From NCBI RefSeq assembly GCF_029945895.1, contig NZ_JAQSDL010000115.1, positions 44,304 through 108,303 of the forward strand: a DNA stretch of 64,000 nucleotides, read 5' to 3'. Positions 56,651-64,000 of this stretch are shown here, piece by piece. Under the pieces are notes generated by a model. That model worked only from the letters and a program-made list of their open reading frames with translations. It was not told the DNA's origin and did not search any database. The DNA comes from Polaromonas sp. GTDB lineage: Bacteria > Pseudomonadota > Gammaproteobacteria > Burkholderiales > Burkholderiaceae_C. How positions within the stretch are numbered: the first letter of the stretch is position 1; each line of letters begins with the position of its first letter. A program made the position numbers and the translations under genes.

Positions 56651-57655
56651 ATGGCTTATGACCAGCAGCTGTCCCAGGACGAAGTAGATGCGCTGCTGCA
56701 GGGTGTCACCGGTGACACCGACGCAGTCAGTGCGCCGCCACCTCCTCAGGAAGGTCCGCCGACCTACAACCTCGGCACCGACGATCGCATCGTGCGCAGC
56801 CGCATGCACACGCTGGAGGTCATCAACGACCGTTTCGCCCGGCACCTGCGCAGTGCGCTGCTGACCTTCATGCGGCGCAGCGCCGACATTTCGGTCGGCG
56901 CGGTGCAGATCCAGAAGTACGGCGACTTCATCCGCCACCTGCCGGTTCCGGCCAATATCAACCTCATGCACATGAAGCCGTTGCGCGGCACGGCCTTGTT
57001 CGTGTTTGACCCCAAGCTGGTTTTCCTTGTGGTGGACAACCTGTTCGGCAGCGACGGCCGTTACCACGTCCGGATCGAGGGCCGCGACTTCACCCAGACC
57101 GAACAACGCATCATCAAGCGGCTGCTCAACCTCACGCTGGAAAGTTACGGCAGCGCGTGGCAGCCGGTCTATCCGCTCGCCTTTGAATATGTGCGTTCCG
57201 AGATGCACGCCAAACTGGCCAATATCGTGGCGCCCAACGAAGTGGTGATCAACACGACCTTCCAGATCGAGTTCGGACCCATCGGCGGCGCGCTCAATGT
57301 CTGCATTCCGTATTCCATGATCGAGCCGATCCGGGATCTGTTGTCCAACCCGTTGCAGGACGAAATCGAAGTTGACAAACGCTGGGTCAGGCAGCTGTCG
57401 CAGCAGGTACAAAGCGCCGACGTCGAGCTCAGGGCGCATTTCCTGAGCATGCAATCGAGCATCGGCCAGCTGCTCAGGCTGCAGGTCGGCGACGTGCTGC
57501 CTGTCGAGATTCCGGAAACCATCATCGGCAAGGTCAACGGCGTGCCTGTCATGGAGTGCGGCTACGGCACCTCCAACAACCACTATGCCTTGCGCGTGGA
57601 AAAAATGATCCACCACCAAGACAGCGACTCCAGCAAGGGAAAAGACCATGAGTGA
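56651..57655 (+). CDS. fliM: Flagellar motor switch protein FliM
   Basis: 334-aa switch protein. Short N-terminal CheY-binding peptide LSQDEVDALLQGV at residues 6-18, middle domain and C-terminal SpoA domain. Its CheY would be the one at 39218-39586. Confidence 0.96.
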   Translation: MAYDQQLSQDEVDALLQGVTGDTDAVSAPPPPQEGPPTYNLGTDDRIVRSRMHTLEVINDRFARHLRSALLTFMRRSADISVGAVQIQKYGDFIRHLPVPANINLMHMKPLRGTALFVFDPKLVFLVVDNLFGSDGRYHVRIEGRDFTQTEQRIIKRLLNLTLESYGSAWQPVYPLAFEYVRSEMHAKLANIVAPNEVVINTTFQIEFGPIGGALNVCIPYSMIEPIRDLLSNPLQDEIEVDKRWVRQLSQQVQSADVELRAHFLSMQSSIGQLLRLQVGDVLPVEIPETIIGKVNGVPVMECGYGTSNNHYALRVEKMIHHQDSDSSKGKDHE

Positions 57656-58109
57656 AGACAGCAAGCAAGAGCCAGCGGCCGAACTGGACGACTGGGGCAG
57701 CGCACTTGCCGAGCAGGCGCTCGCCTCGGCAGCAGACACAGCACCGGCCCCGGTCCCGCCACCCCCGGCACCCGCACCATCGTCCACACCGGCCGGCGAG
57801 CGGGTTTTCCAGCCGATCCAGGGCAACGCGGGTTTCGACATCGCCAAAGGCGACATCGACAGGGTGCTCGACGTTCCTGTCCAGCTGACAGCCGAACTGG
57901 GACGCACGCGCATCACCATCAAGAGCCTGCTGCAGCTGTCGCAGGGGTCGGTGGTCGAACTCGACGGTCTGGCGGGTCAGCCGATGGATGTCTTCATCAA
58001 CGGCTACCTGATTGCCCAGGGAGAGGTGGTGGTGGTCAACGACAAGTTTGGCATTCGTCTGACCGACATCATCACGCCGTCAGAACGTATGCAGAAACTG
58101 AACCGATGA
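57648..58109 (+). CDS. fliN: Flagellar motor switch protein FliN
   Basis: 153 aa; Pro/Ala-rich N-terminal tail to about residue 60 and a C-terminal SpoA domain ([20 protein letters not shown]). ATG overlaps the fliM stop by 8 nt. Confidence 0.95.
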   Translation: MSEDSKQEPAAELDDWGSALAEQALASAADTAPAPVPPPPAPAPSSTPAGERVFQPIQGNAGFDIAKGDIDRVLDVPVQLTAELGRTRITIKSLLQLSQGSVVELDGLAGQPMDVFINGYLIAQGEVVVVNDKFGIRLTDIITPSERMQKLNR

Positions 58110-58582
58110 GGCGGGCGGACCTTCGTGCGCTGGCGGCCGCCGCGCTGGCCAGCCTCAGCTTTTCAGCTGGTGCAGTATTGCCGACCGTTCCCACGGCGGC
58201 GGCAGAACCCGTACGATCCTTCGGTGCCGCCGGGCTGCTGCAGGCGGGCCTGGGCCTGGCCGTGGTGCTGGCCCTCATCTTTCTCTGTGCCTGGGCCGCG
58301 CGGCGCTTTGGCCTGCAGCAGGCCGGCGGTGGCCGCCTGCTGAAGGTGGTGTCCAGCGCCATGGTGGGGCAGCGCGAGCGGGTCGTGGTGGTGGAGATCG
58401 GCGGATCGTGGCTGGTGCTTGGCGTCGCCGCGGGTCAGGTCAGTGCGCTGCACACCATGCCAGCGCAAAAGCTGTCCGAATTCGATGCGGCGCCGACCCA
58501 CCGTGCCCTGGCAGGCGCAAGTGCATTTTCACAAAGGCTGGCGGAATCCCTCACCAAGCTCGGAAAGCGGGACGGACAGTGA
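58106..58582 (+). CDS. fliO: Flagellar biosynthesis protein FliO
   Basis: 158 aa; membrane segments at about residues 10-25 and 37-62 ([20 protein letters not shown]), then a short cytoplasmic part. Assists FliP assembly. 4-nt overlap with fliN. Confidence 0.88.
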   Translation: MRRADLRALAAAALASLSFSAGAVLPTVPTAAAEPVRSFGAAGLLQAGLGLAVVLALIFLCAWAARRFGLQQAGGGRLLKVVSSAMVGQRERVVVVEIGGSWLVLGVAAGQVSALHTMPAQKLSEFDAAPTHRALAGASAFSQRLAESLTKLGKRDGQ

Positions 58583-59355
58583 CCCGTCCTGTCTACCTGG
58601 GAAGCCGCGCGGTGTTGCCGCTCCTTCTGCCCTTTCTGCTGTTGGCGCTGATGCTCCTGCCGGCCCTGGCCGGTGCCCAGGGTCTGCCGGGCATCACCAG
58701 CTCGCGCGGACCCGGCGGCAGCCAGACCTGGTCGCTCAGCGTGCAGACGCTGGTGCTGCTGACCTCCCTGTCTTTCCTGCCGGCGCTGCTGCTGTCCATG
58801 ACCAGCTTCACCCGGATTCTCATTGTGCTCGGCCTGCTGCGCACGGCCATCGGCACACAATCCTCACCGCCCAACCAGGTGCTGGTCGGGCTCTCGCTGT
58901 TCCTGACCTTTTTTGTCATGTCGCCCGTCTTCGACAAAGTCCACAGCACGGCCTACAAGCCTTTCTCCGAAAACAGGATCAGTGCAGAACAGGCCCTGGA
59001 GCGCGGCGTCGAGCCGTTCAAGCAGTTCATGCTCAAGCAGACCCGCGAGGCTGATCTGGCGCTGTTTGCCAGGCTGGCCAATATCGAGAAACTGGAAGGC
59101 CCGGAGCAGGTCACCTTGCGAATTCTCCTGCCGGCTTTTGTAATCAGCGAGCTCAAGACCGCCTTCCAGATCGGCTTCACGATCTTCATTCCTTTCCTCA
59201 TCGTCGACCTTGTGGTGGCCAGCGTGTTGATGTCCATGGGCATGATGATGGTGCCGCCCGCCACGATTTCGCTCCCGTTCAAATTGATGCTGTTCGTTCT
59301 GGTGGACGGCTGGCAGCTGCTGATCGGGGCGTTGGCGCAGAGCTTCTACACCTAG
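58579..59355 (+). CDS. fliP: Flagellar export gate protein FliP
   Basis: 258-aa export-gate subunit with a cleavable hydrophobic N-terminus and the conserved core [40 protein letters not shown]. Start is GTG 58579, overlapping the fliO stop by 4 nt (GTGA); the upstream in-frame ORF to 58408 is in fliO. Confidence 0.93.
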   Translation: MTRPVYLGSRAVLPLLLPFLLLALMLLPALAGAQGLPGITSSRGPGGSQTWSLSVQTLVLLTSLSFLPALLLSMTSFTRILIVLGLLRTAIGTQSSPPNQVLVGLSLFLTFFVMSPVFDKVHSTAYKPFSENRISAEQALERGVEPFKQFMLKQTREADLALFARLANIEKLEGPEQVTLRILLPAFVISELKTAFQIGFTIFIPFLIVDLVVASVLMSMGMMMVPPATISLPFKLMLFVLVDGWQLLIGALAQSFYT

Positions 59356-59368
59356 GGATGGACTGGAC

Positions 59369-59638
59369 ATGACGCCCGAATCAGTCATGGCGCTCGGCTA
59401 CGAGGCCATGAAGCTCTCTCTCCTGCTGGGCGCGCCGCTGTTGCTGGTGGCCCTGGTCACCGGTCTGCTGATCAGCCTGTTCCAGGCCGCGACACAGATC
59501 AATGAAATGACGCTGTCTTTCATTCCCAAGCTGCTGGCCGTGTTTGCCACCTTGGTGATTGCGGGTCCGTGGATGCTCAACAGTGTGCTGGACTACATGC
59601 GCAACCTGTTTTCATCCATCCCGCAGCTCGTCGGCTGA
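59369..59638 (+). CDS. fliQ: Flagellar export gate protein FliQ
   Basis: 89 aa with two hydrophobic helices; LVTGLLISLFQAATQINEMT and FIPKLLAVFATLVIAGPWML. Export gate with FliP and FliR. Confidence 0.95.
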   Translation: MTPESVMALGYEAMKLSLLLGAPLLLVALVTGLLISLFQAATQINEMTLSFIPKLLAVFATLVIAGPWMLNSVLDYMRNLFSSIPQLVG

Positions 59639-60432
59639 TGCCCCCTGTTTTCTCGGTCACCTCCGACCAGCTCAATCTCTGGATGGTGGCCTTTCTCTGG
59701 CCTTTTGTGCGCATGCTGGCGCTTGTCAGCACCGCACCCATCTTCAGCGAACGCGCTGTTCCGCGCGCCGCCAAGGTCGGCCTCTCCGCCCTGCTGGCCA
59801 TCGTTGTTGCGCCCACGCTGGGCGCCATGCCGGCAGTCCCGCTGGTGTCTGCCGCCGGCTTCTGGATCCTGATCCAGCAAGTACTCATTGGCGCGGCAAT
59901 GGGCTTTTCCATGCGCCTGGTGTTTGCTGCGGTGCAGGCGGCCGGTGAATACGTGGGCCTGCAGATGGGCCTGTCTTTTGCGTCATTTTTCGATCCCACC
60001 AGCGGCGGCAACACCATGGTCATCGCACGCCTGCTCAACGTGATGGCCATGCTGATTTTTCTCGCGGTGGACGGCCATTTGATGGTGGTCATGACACTGG
60101 CCGAGAGCTTCCAGGCCCTGCCGGTGGCCGACGCCCCACTGGCCGCCGGCGGCTGGTTCCAGCTGGTGGCAGCGGGCGGCGAGATCTTCTCGGGTGGCCT
60201 CATGCTGGCGCTGCCTCTCATCGCCACGCTGTTGACCCTGAACCTGGCCATGGGCATTTTGAACCGGGTCTCACCGCAGTTCAGCATCTTTGCCGTTGGC
60301 TTTCCCATTACACTGCTGGCCGGCATGGCCATGCTGCAGTTGCTGATGCAGTACCTGGCGCCTTTTCTGGAACCGCGGTTTGCATCAGGTTTTACGACCA
60401 CGCTGGATTTTTTACACGGTTTGAGGCCCTAG
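59638..60432 (+). CDS. fliR: Flagellar export gate protein FliR
   Basis: 264-aa multi-pass gate subunit from ATG 59638, which overlaps the FliQ stop by one base (TGATG). MLALVSTAPIFSERAVPRA and GLQMGLSFASFFDPTSGG are conserved. Final gene of the fliF operon. Confidence 0.95.
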   Translation: MPPVFSVTSDQLNLWMVAFLWPFVRMLALVSTAPIFSERAVPRAAKVGLSALLAIVVAPTLGAMPAVPLVSAAGFWILIQQVLIGAAMGFSMRLVFAAVQAAGEYVGLQMGLSFASFFDPTSGGNTMVIARLLNVMAMLIFLAVDGHLMVVMTLAESFQALPVADAPLAAGGWFQLVAAGGEIFSGGLMLALPLIATLLTLNLAMGILNRVSPQFSIFAVGFPITLLAGMAMLQLLMQYLAPFLEPRFASGFTTTLDFLHGLRP

Positions 60433-60481
60433 CCCAATACCCACGTGCGCAGATAGCTATTAAATCAATAGCGTATTGGGC
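60432..60481. terminator. Palindrome (repeat family A, partial copy 5) between fliR and flgL
   Basis: Nested inverted repeats: GCCCAATAC (60432-60440) with GTATTGGGC (60473-60481), and inside GCTATT/AATAGC (60456-60472). It lies between convergent stops and could end both transcripts. The inner part matches the AATAGC end of repeat family A. Confidence 0.6.
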
Positions 60482-60497
60482 GGATCCGCAATGAAGC

Positions 60498-61718
60498 CTA
60501 CAGGTAATTGAACAGCGCGATCTGCTGGATTCTGACAAAGGTCTGCTGGCTGGCCTTCAGTGCGGTCTCACGCTGGTAGAACTCGGAAATGGCGCTCGCA
60601 TAGTCAAGGTCCTGCAGGTCGGACAGGTAACTCTTGTCATAAAGGGCACGACTGTCGCCGGCGCTTCCCAACGCGTCCAGCTCCTGCAGGCGCGTGCCGA
60701 CCGAAGCACGCACCGTCAGGACGTTGTCGTGCGCATTGGTGATCTTCCTGTTGCCGGTGCTCAACGCGTTCAACAGCTTGGCCTGTGCGGCCGGACCGGC
60801 GTTGTCCACCGGCGCCCGCAGTGCGGCGATCACATCGCCGATCGCTGCAAACATGTCCGTACCCGCATTTTTGGCGGTGGCGACACTGAAGCTGTCGCCG
60901 GCGGCCGGCGCACCGCTGATGCTGATCTGCAGGCCGCCGAATTGAATGGGACTGTCGGCCGTGAAAGCAGTGGCTGGCACCACAGCCACGGGCGGCACCT
61001 CCGCCGTATCGACCTGGTAGGTGGTGGCCGTCGGAAAACTGATCACGAAATCCTTGCCGTAGTTGGGATCGGCCAGATCCACCACCGACGCGGGGCCGAA
61101 CACGCCGCTGCCCGTGTTGCCGACGGGTGACGCGCTGACGTAGCCTGCCCCGCCCTGCACGGTCTGAAAAATGCTGCGGCCGTCGTCCGTGCCCGCCATC
61201 CGCCGGGACACGTCCACCTGCATCAGGCGCTGGCCCTGGTCGCCGGCATAGAGAACACTGCCGTCGGACTGCCGCACAAACGGCGCGCTGGCACTCTTGA
61301 AACCGGCAAAGAGGAACTGCCCGGTACCGTCATCGGTGTTCGCCAGTCCCTGCAACTGGTCAAAGCTGCTTTGCAGCGTGGTGGCGATGGTGGCCCGATC
61401 GGCGTCGGTTCGGGTGCCGTTGCCGGCCTCAACCAGCAGGCCCTTGATGGTCTGCAGCACCGTGGTGACACTTTGCAGGGTGTTTTCCTCCAGCGACAGA
61501 GTCTGCGTGGCCTGCCCGCGGCTGGTCGCATACTGTGAATTCAGGGCGATGGACTGCGATACGGCCAGCGCTCGGGTAGCGCCAAGCGGGTCATCGGACG
61601 GCGCCAGGATTTTGGTCATGGCGCCAATCTGCTGCTGGACCCGCAGCAGGCTGCTCTGCTGCGCGCCCATGGTGGTCTGGCTTTGTTCGTAAAAAGACTG
61701 GGTGCTGATACGCATCAT
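60498..61718 (-). CDS. flgL: Flagellar hook-associated protein 3
   Basis: 406-aa hook-filament junction protein, flagellin-like at both ends: MMRISTQSFYEQSQTTMGAQ and DLDYASAISEFYQRETALKA. Starts 23 bp after the flgK stop. Confidence 0.95.
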   Translation of the reverse strand: MMRISTQSFYEQSQTTMGAQQSSLLRVQQQIGAMTKILAPSDDPLGATRALAVSQSIALNSQYATSRGQATQTLSLEENTLQSVTTVLQTIKGLLVEAGNGTRTDADRATIATTLQSSFDQLQGLANTDDGTGQFLFAGFKSASAPFVRQSDGSVLYAGDQGQRLMQVDVSRRMAGTDDGRSIFQTVQGGAGYVSASPVGNTGSGVFGPASVVDLADPNYGKDFVISFPTATTYQVDTAEVPPVAVVPATAFTADSPIQFGGLQISISGAPAAGDSFSVATAKNAGTDMFAAIGDVIAALRAPVDNAGPAAQAKLLNALSTGNRKITNAHDNVLTVRASVGTRLQELDALGSAGDSRALYDKSYLSDLQDLDYASAISEFYQRETALKASQQTFVRIQQIALFNYL

Positions 61719-61741
61719 GAACTCCTGGTGGCGGGTGACGC

Positions 61742-63733
61742 CTAGTGGCTGATGCCCAGGACCGCATCAAACATCGTTGACGCCGTCTGGATCACTTTGG
61801 CATTGGCTTGGTACATCTGCTGGAACATCAGCAGGTTGGCGGTTTCCTCGTCCTGGTTCACGCCCGACACCGACTGCTGGGCAGACCGGATCTGGGTGGT
61901 CAGACTGGTCTGGGCGGTACCGGCGATCTGGATCTGCCGGGCCTTGTTGCCGACGCTGCTGACCATTTGCGCATACGCGTCGTTAAAGGTAGCCGATCCA
62001 TTGCCCATGGTTTTCTTGTTCTGCAATGCGCCCAGCAACAGGGCATTGCTGCCATCGGAAACGCCACCGTTGTTTTTTTCAACGGTGAACCGGTCGCCGT
62101 TTGACGGCGTACCGCTGATGGTGAGGGTGATGCCATTGAAGCTCATGGTCGCCCCCTGCGAATACGTGACGGGTGCGCCCGCGGCGTAGGGGCTGGCAGG
62201 GTCAGGCACGCCGTTGGCTGGCGTCACCGTGACGGCCGCCCCGGCTGGAAAACCCGACAACTGGTTGGTGACGCTGTTGTACGTCAGCGTTACCGTGGCC
62301 GCTAACGGCGTCGCCAGGTAGGCCGCGTCGACTTTGCCGGCGCTGATGGCGCCGCTGCCCTGGTTGCCGGCCGTGTTGCCGGTCACGATGGGCGAAGCCG
62401 CGGCGATTTTCGCCGGATCGGACATCAGTACCGCCAAGTCGCGTGCACCGGTACGGGTGGGTTGGATCAGGAAGGAGTCGCCCGGTGCGCCGGCGCCACT
62501 GGCCAGGGTCAGGGTGACGCCGTCGAAGGTGGTGGTGTCCGCAGGCGCTGCACCGGGAAAACCAGCTGTCAGGGGAATGTTCTGGTTGTCCGACAGCCGC
62601 GTCAGGGTGTAGGCGGGGCCGGCGGACACGTCAAGTCGGTAGTCGCTCGTGGTCAACTGGTTGCTGTCGGAAAAAGACGGCGTCAGCACCAAATTGCCTG
62701 TGTTCTTGCTGTTCACCAGCACAGCCGGGCTTGCCTGCGAAAAGAAGTCAGATCCCAGGACACCGTTCAGATCAGTACCGAGGTTCTGCTGGGCATTGAA
62801 AGTATCGGCCAATGCGATCGCCATGCGGCCCAGCGCGTTTTGCGCCGGTGCCAGCGTTTCGCTGCGAAATTGCAGCAGCCCGCCGAGCGAACCGCCCCCG
62901 CCGAGTGTGCTGTCCTGCAGTTGAACGGCATTGCCGCCTGCGTTGACCACCGCGACAACCGATCGGGTGGGGTCGCCCGATGAAGCCACCGCAGCCAGCC
63001 TGGTGGCCTTGTCGCCCAGCACCAGGGTCTGCCCGTTGCCGACAAAGATGTTGTACTGGCCGCCGTCCTGAACCACCAGTTTGGTACCAATCAGCTGCCC
63101 CAATTCATTGACCAGCTGGTCCCGTTGATCCAGCAGGTCATTGGGAGCCTGTCCGCCGGTGGCATTGCTGAGCATGGCGACCTGCTTGTTCAGGCTGGCG
63201 ATCTGCTCGGCGTAGGTGTTGATCTGATCGACACTACCGGCAATCTGGTCATTGACACTGCCGTTGAGGCCGGTCAGGTACTGATCCATGGACCGGAACT
63301 GGTTGGCCGTGGCTTGCGCGGAACTGATCAGCTGCTGCCGGGCCGCCGGATCGGCCGGTGTGTTGGCCACTGCTTGAATGTTGGTGAAGAGCGACTGCAG
63401 CTGGGGCGCCAGGCCCGCTTTCTGGTTAGCCAGCAAATTGTCGATCTGGCTGATCTGCGTGAAATACGTCGTCAGCGACTGGTTCAGGGATTGCGCCTGG
63501 TTAAGCTGTGACACAAGGTACTGGTCATAGCTGCGTGTCACGTCACCCACCTTGACCCCGCTGCCGAAAAACCCGACGCCCGGGTTGTAAATACCGTTAC
63601 TCGAGGCAAGCTGCGCAGCCTGGCGGCTGTAGCCGGGGGTATTGACGTTGGCGGTATTGTGGCCGGTGGTCACCAATGCAGCCTGGGCGGCATTGAGGCC
63701 ACTCAGACCGGTATAAAACATGCTATTCGACAT
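61742..63733 (-). CDS. flgK: Flagellar hook-associated protein 1
   Basis: 663-aa hook-filament junction protein; N-terminal SMFYTGLSGLNAAQAALVTT (rod-like motif), large variable middle, C-terminal NLLMFQQMYQANAKVIQTAS. Preceded by a sigma-28-like promoter. Confidence 0.95.
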   Translation of the reverse strand: MSNSMFYTGLSGLNAAQAALVTTGHNTANVNTPGYSRQAAQLASSNGIYNPGVGFFGSGVKVGDVTRSYDQYLVSQLNQAQSLNQSLTTYFTQISQIDNLLANQKAGLAPQLQSLFTNIQAVANTPADPAARQQLISSAQATANQFRSMDQYLTGLNGSVNDQIAGSVDQINTYAEQIASLNKQVAMLSNATGGQAPNDLLDQRDQLVNELGQLIGTKLVVQDGGQYNIFVGNGQTLVLGDKATRLAAVASSGDPTRSVVAVVNAGGNAVQLQDSTLGGGGSLGGLLQFRSETLAPAQNALGRMAIALADTFNAQQNLGTDLNGVLGSDFFSQASPAVLVNSKNTGNLVLTPSFSDSNQLTTSDYRLDVSAGPAYTLTRLSDNQNIPLTAGFPGAAPADTTTFDGVTLTLASGAGAPGDSFLIQPTRTGARDLAVLMSDPAKIAAASPIVTGNTAGNQGSGAISAGKVDAAYLATPLAATVTLTYNSVTNQLSGFPAGAAVTVTPANGVPDPASPYAAGAPVTYSQGATMSFNGITLTISGTPSNGDRFTVEKNNGGVSDGSNALLLGALQNKKTMGNGSATFNDAYAQMVSSVGNKARQIQIAGTAQTSLTTQIRSAQQSVSGVNQDEETANLLMFQQMYQANAKVIQTASTMFDAVLGISH

Positions 63734-63797
63734 TTAGGCTGGCCTTTCAAGGCGACGACAATGACCCGGTGGCGTTTTTCGACCGCCTCTGTGAGAG

Positions 63798-63824
63798 ATA
63801 ACGACATTTCCCCCGAAAACTTGA
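63798..63824 (-). promoter_or_regulatory. Sigma-28 (FliA) type promoter for flgK-flgL
   Basis: Minus strand: TCAAGTTT, 11-nt spacer, GTCGTTAT; consensus TAAAGTTT-N11-GCCGATAA. About 65 bp upstream of the flgK start. Confidence 0.65.
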
Positions 63825-63884
63825 GCAAGAAGCAGCCAGCCGCGCACAGAAAACTTCAGCCTCAACGCTCCAGGGACTCATGAA

Positions 63885-64000
63885 CTAGAAAGTCTCCCAG
63901 TCACCCCCGGCCGTGGCCAGTTCCCTGGTCGGCGCCGCAGGCCTGCGCGGTGCGGCAATGGCGCGTTTTGCGGGGGGCGGCTGCATGGGTGCGCTCTGGT
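63885..64000 (-). CDS. Methyl-accepting chemotaxis protein, C-terminal fragment (cut by window end)
   Basis: On the minus strand the frame reads in from the right edge and ends ...LATAGGDWETF at a TAG (63885-63887). The GDWETF tail is the CheR/CheB-binding pentapeptide (NWETF-like) found at the C-terminus of many chemoreceptors. Only about 38 codons are inside the window; a Pro/Ala-rich stretch precedes the tail. Confidence 0.7.
   Translation of the reverse strand, partial: QSAPMQPPPAKRAIAAPRRPAAPTRELATAGGDWETF

Overview
The window is about 64 kb of GC-rich betaproteobacterial chromosome. Genus-level evidence points to a Comamonadaceae-type organism (Polaromonas, Rhodoferax, Variovorax or Acidovorax relatives): an flhDC-controlled flagellar regulon with the beta-proteobacterial order, a MerR-type LiuR leucine regulon with ACGT-rich palindromes, aceK next to a beta-carbonic anhydrase and isovaleryl-CoA dehydrogenase, and two families of short intergenic repeats that I associate with this family. 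No rRNA, tRNA, CRISPR array, transposase, integrase or prophage gene was seen.

Region 1 (1-17 kb), mostly minus strand. A leucine/isovalerate-type catabolic operon reads right to left from 10.3 kb: methylcrotonyl-CoA carboxylase beta subunit, an acyl-CoA dehydrogenase, a methylglutaconyl-CoA hydratase-like protein, a secreted alpha/beta hydrolase, a DUF4126 membrane protein, the biotin-containing carboxylase alpha subunit, a GhrA-type dehydrogenase, HMG-CoA lyase and a YbaK-DUF1289 fusion. An AraC-family regulator is divergent from it. A cold-shock-type RRM protein, a Baeyer-Villiger-like flavin monooxygenase, an MDR reductase, an acyl-CoA ligase and an SGNH-like secreted protein follow.

Region 2 (18.0-21.3 kb) is a compact four-gene plus-strand island of clearly lower GC and different codon use. 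I read it as an ABC-three-component (ABC-3C) conflict/defence system: a 63-aa membrane protein, a small third component, a middle component and an SMC-like ABC ATPase with a mid-coil zinc knuckle. The first two genes share the same short motif, NKAGRDI(V/I)GG. This is the most interesting part of the window.

Region 3 (21.3-36 kb) holds accessory and housekeeping genes (YCII protein, cupin plus divergent LysR, GAF-PAS histidine kinase, HAD phosphatase, YchJ, rhodanese) and then the second leucine/fatty-acid block, minus strand: liuR, thioesterase, liuA (ivd), carbonic anhydrase, aceK, a 47-aa small ORF, thiolase, SDR and acyl-CoA dehydrogenase. Two ACGT palindromes flank liuR and are likely LiuR operators. 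A metallo-beta-lactamase-fold hydrolase is divergent from liuR.

Region 4 (36-64 kb) is flagellar and chemotaxis. On the minus strand: flhD-flhC-motA-motB-cheY-cheA, with an HTH-receiver protein beyond; fliC, flaG, fliD, fliS, fliT, a FliK-like gene and an FlhB C-terminal-domain homologue; and fliE. On the plus strand: fliF-G-H-I-J-K-L-M-N-O-P-Q-R, tightly packed with overlapping stops and starts. On the minus strand again: flgK-flgL, and the last residues of a chemoreceptor cut by the window end. FlhDC is the master activator, sigma-28-like promoters precede fliC and flgK, and the fliF operon encodes the basal body, switch and export apparatus.
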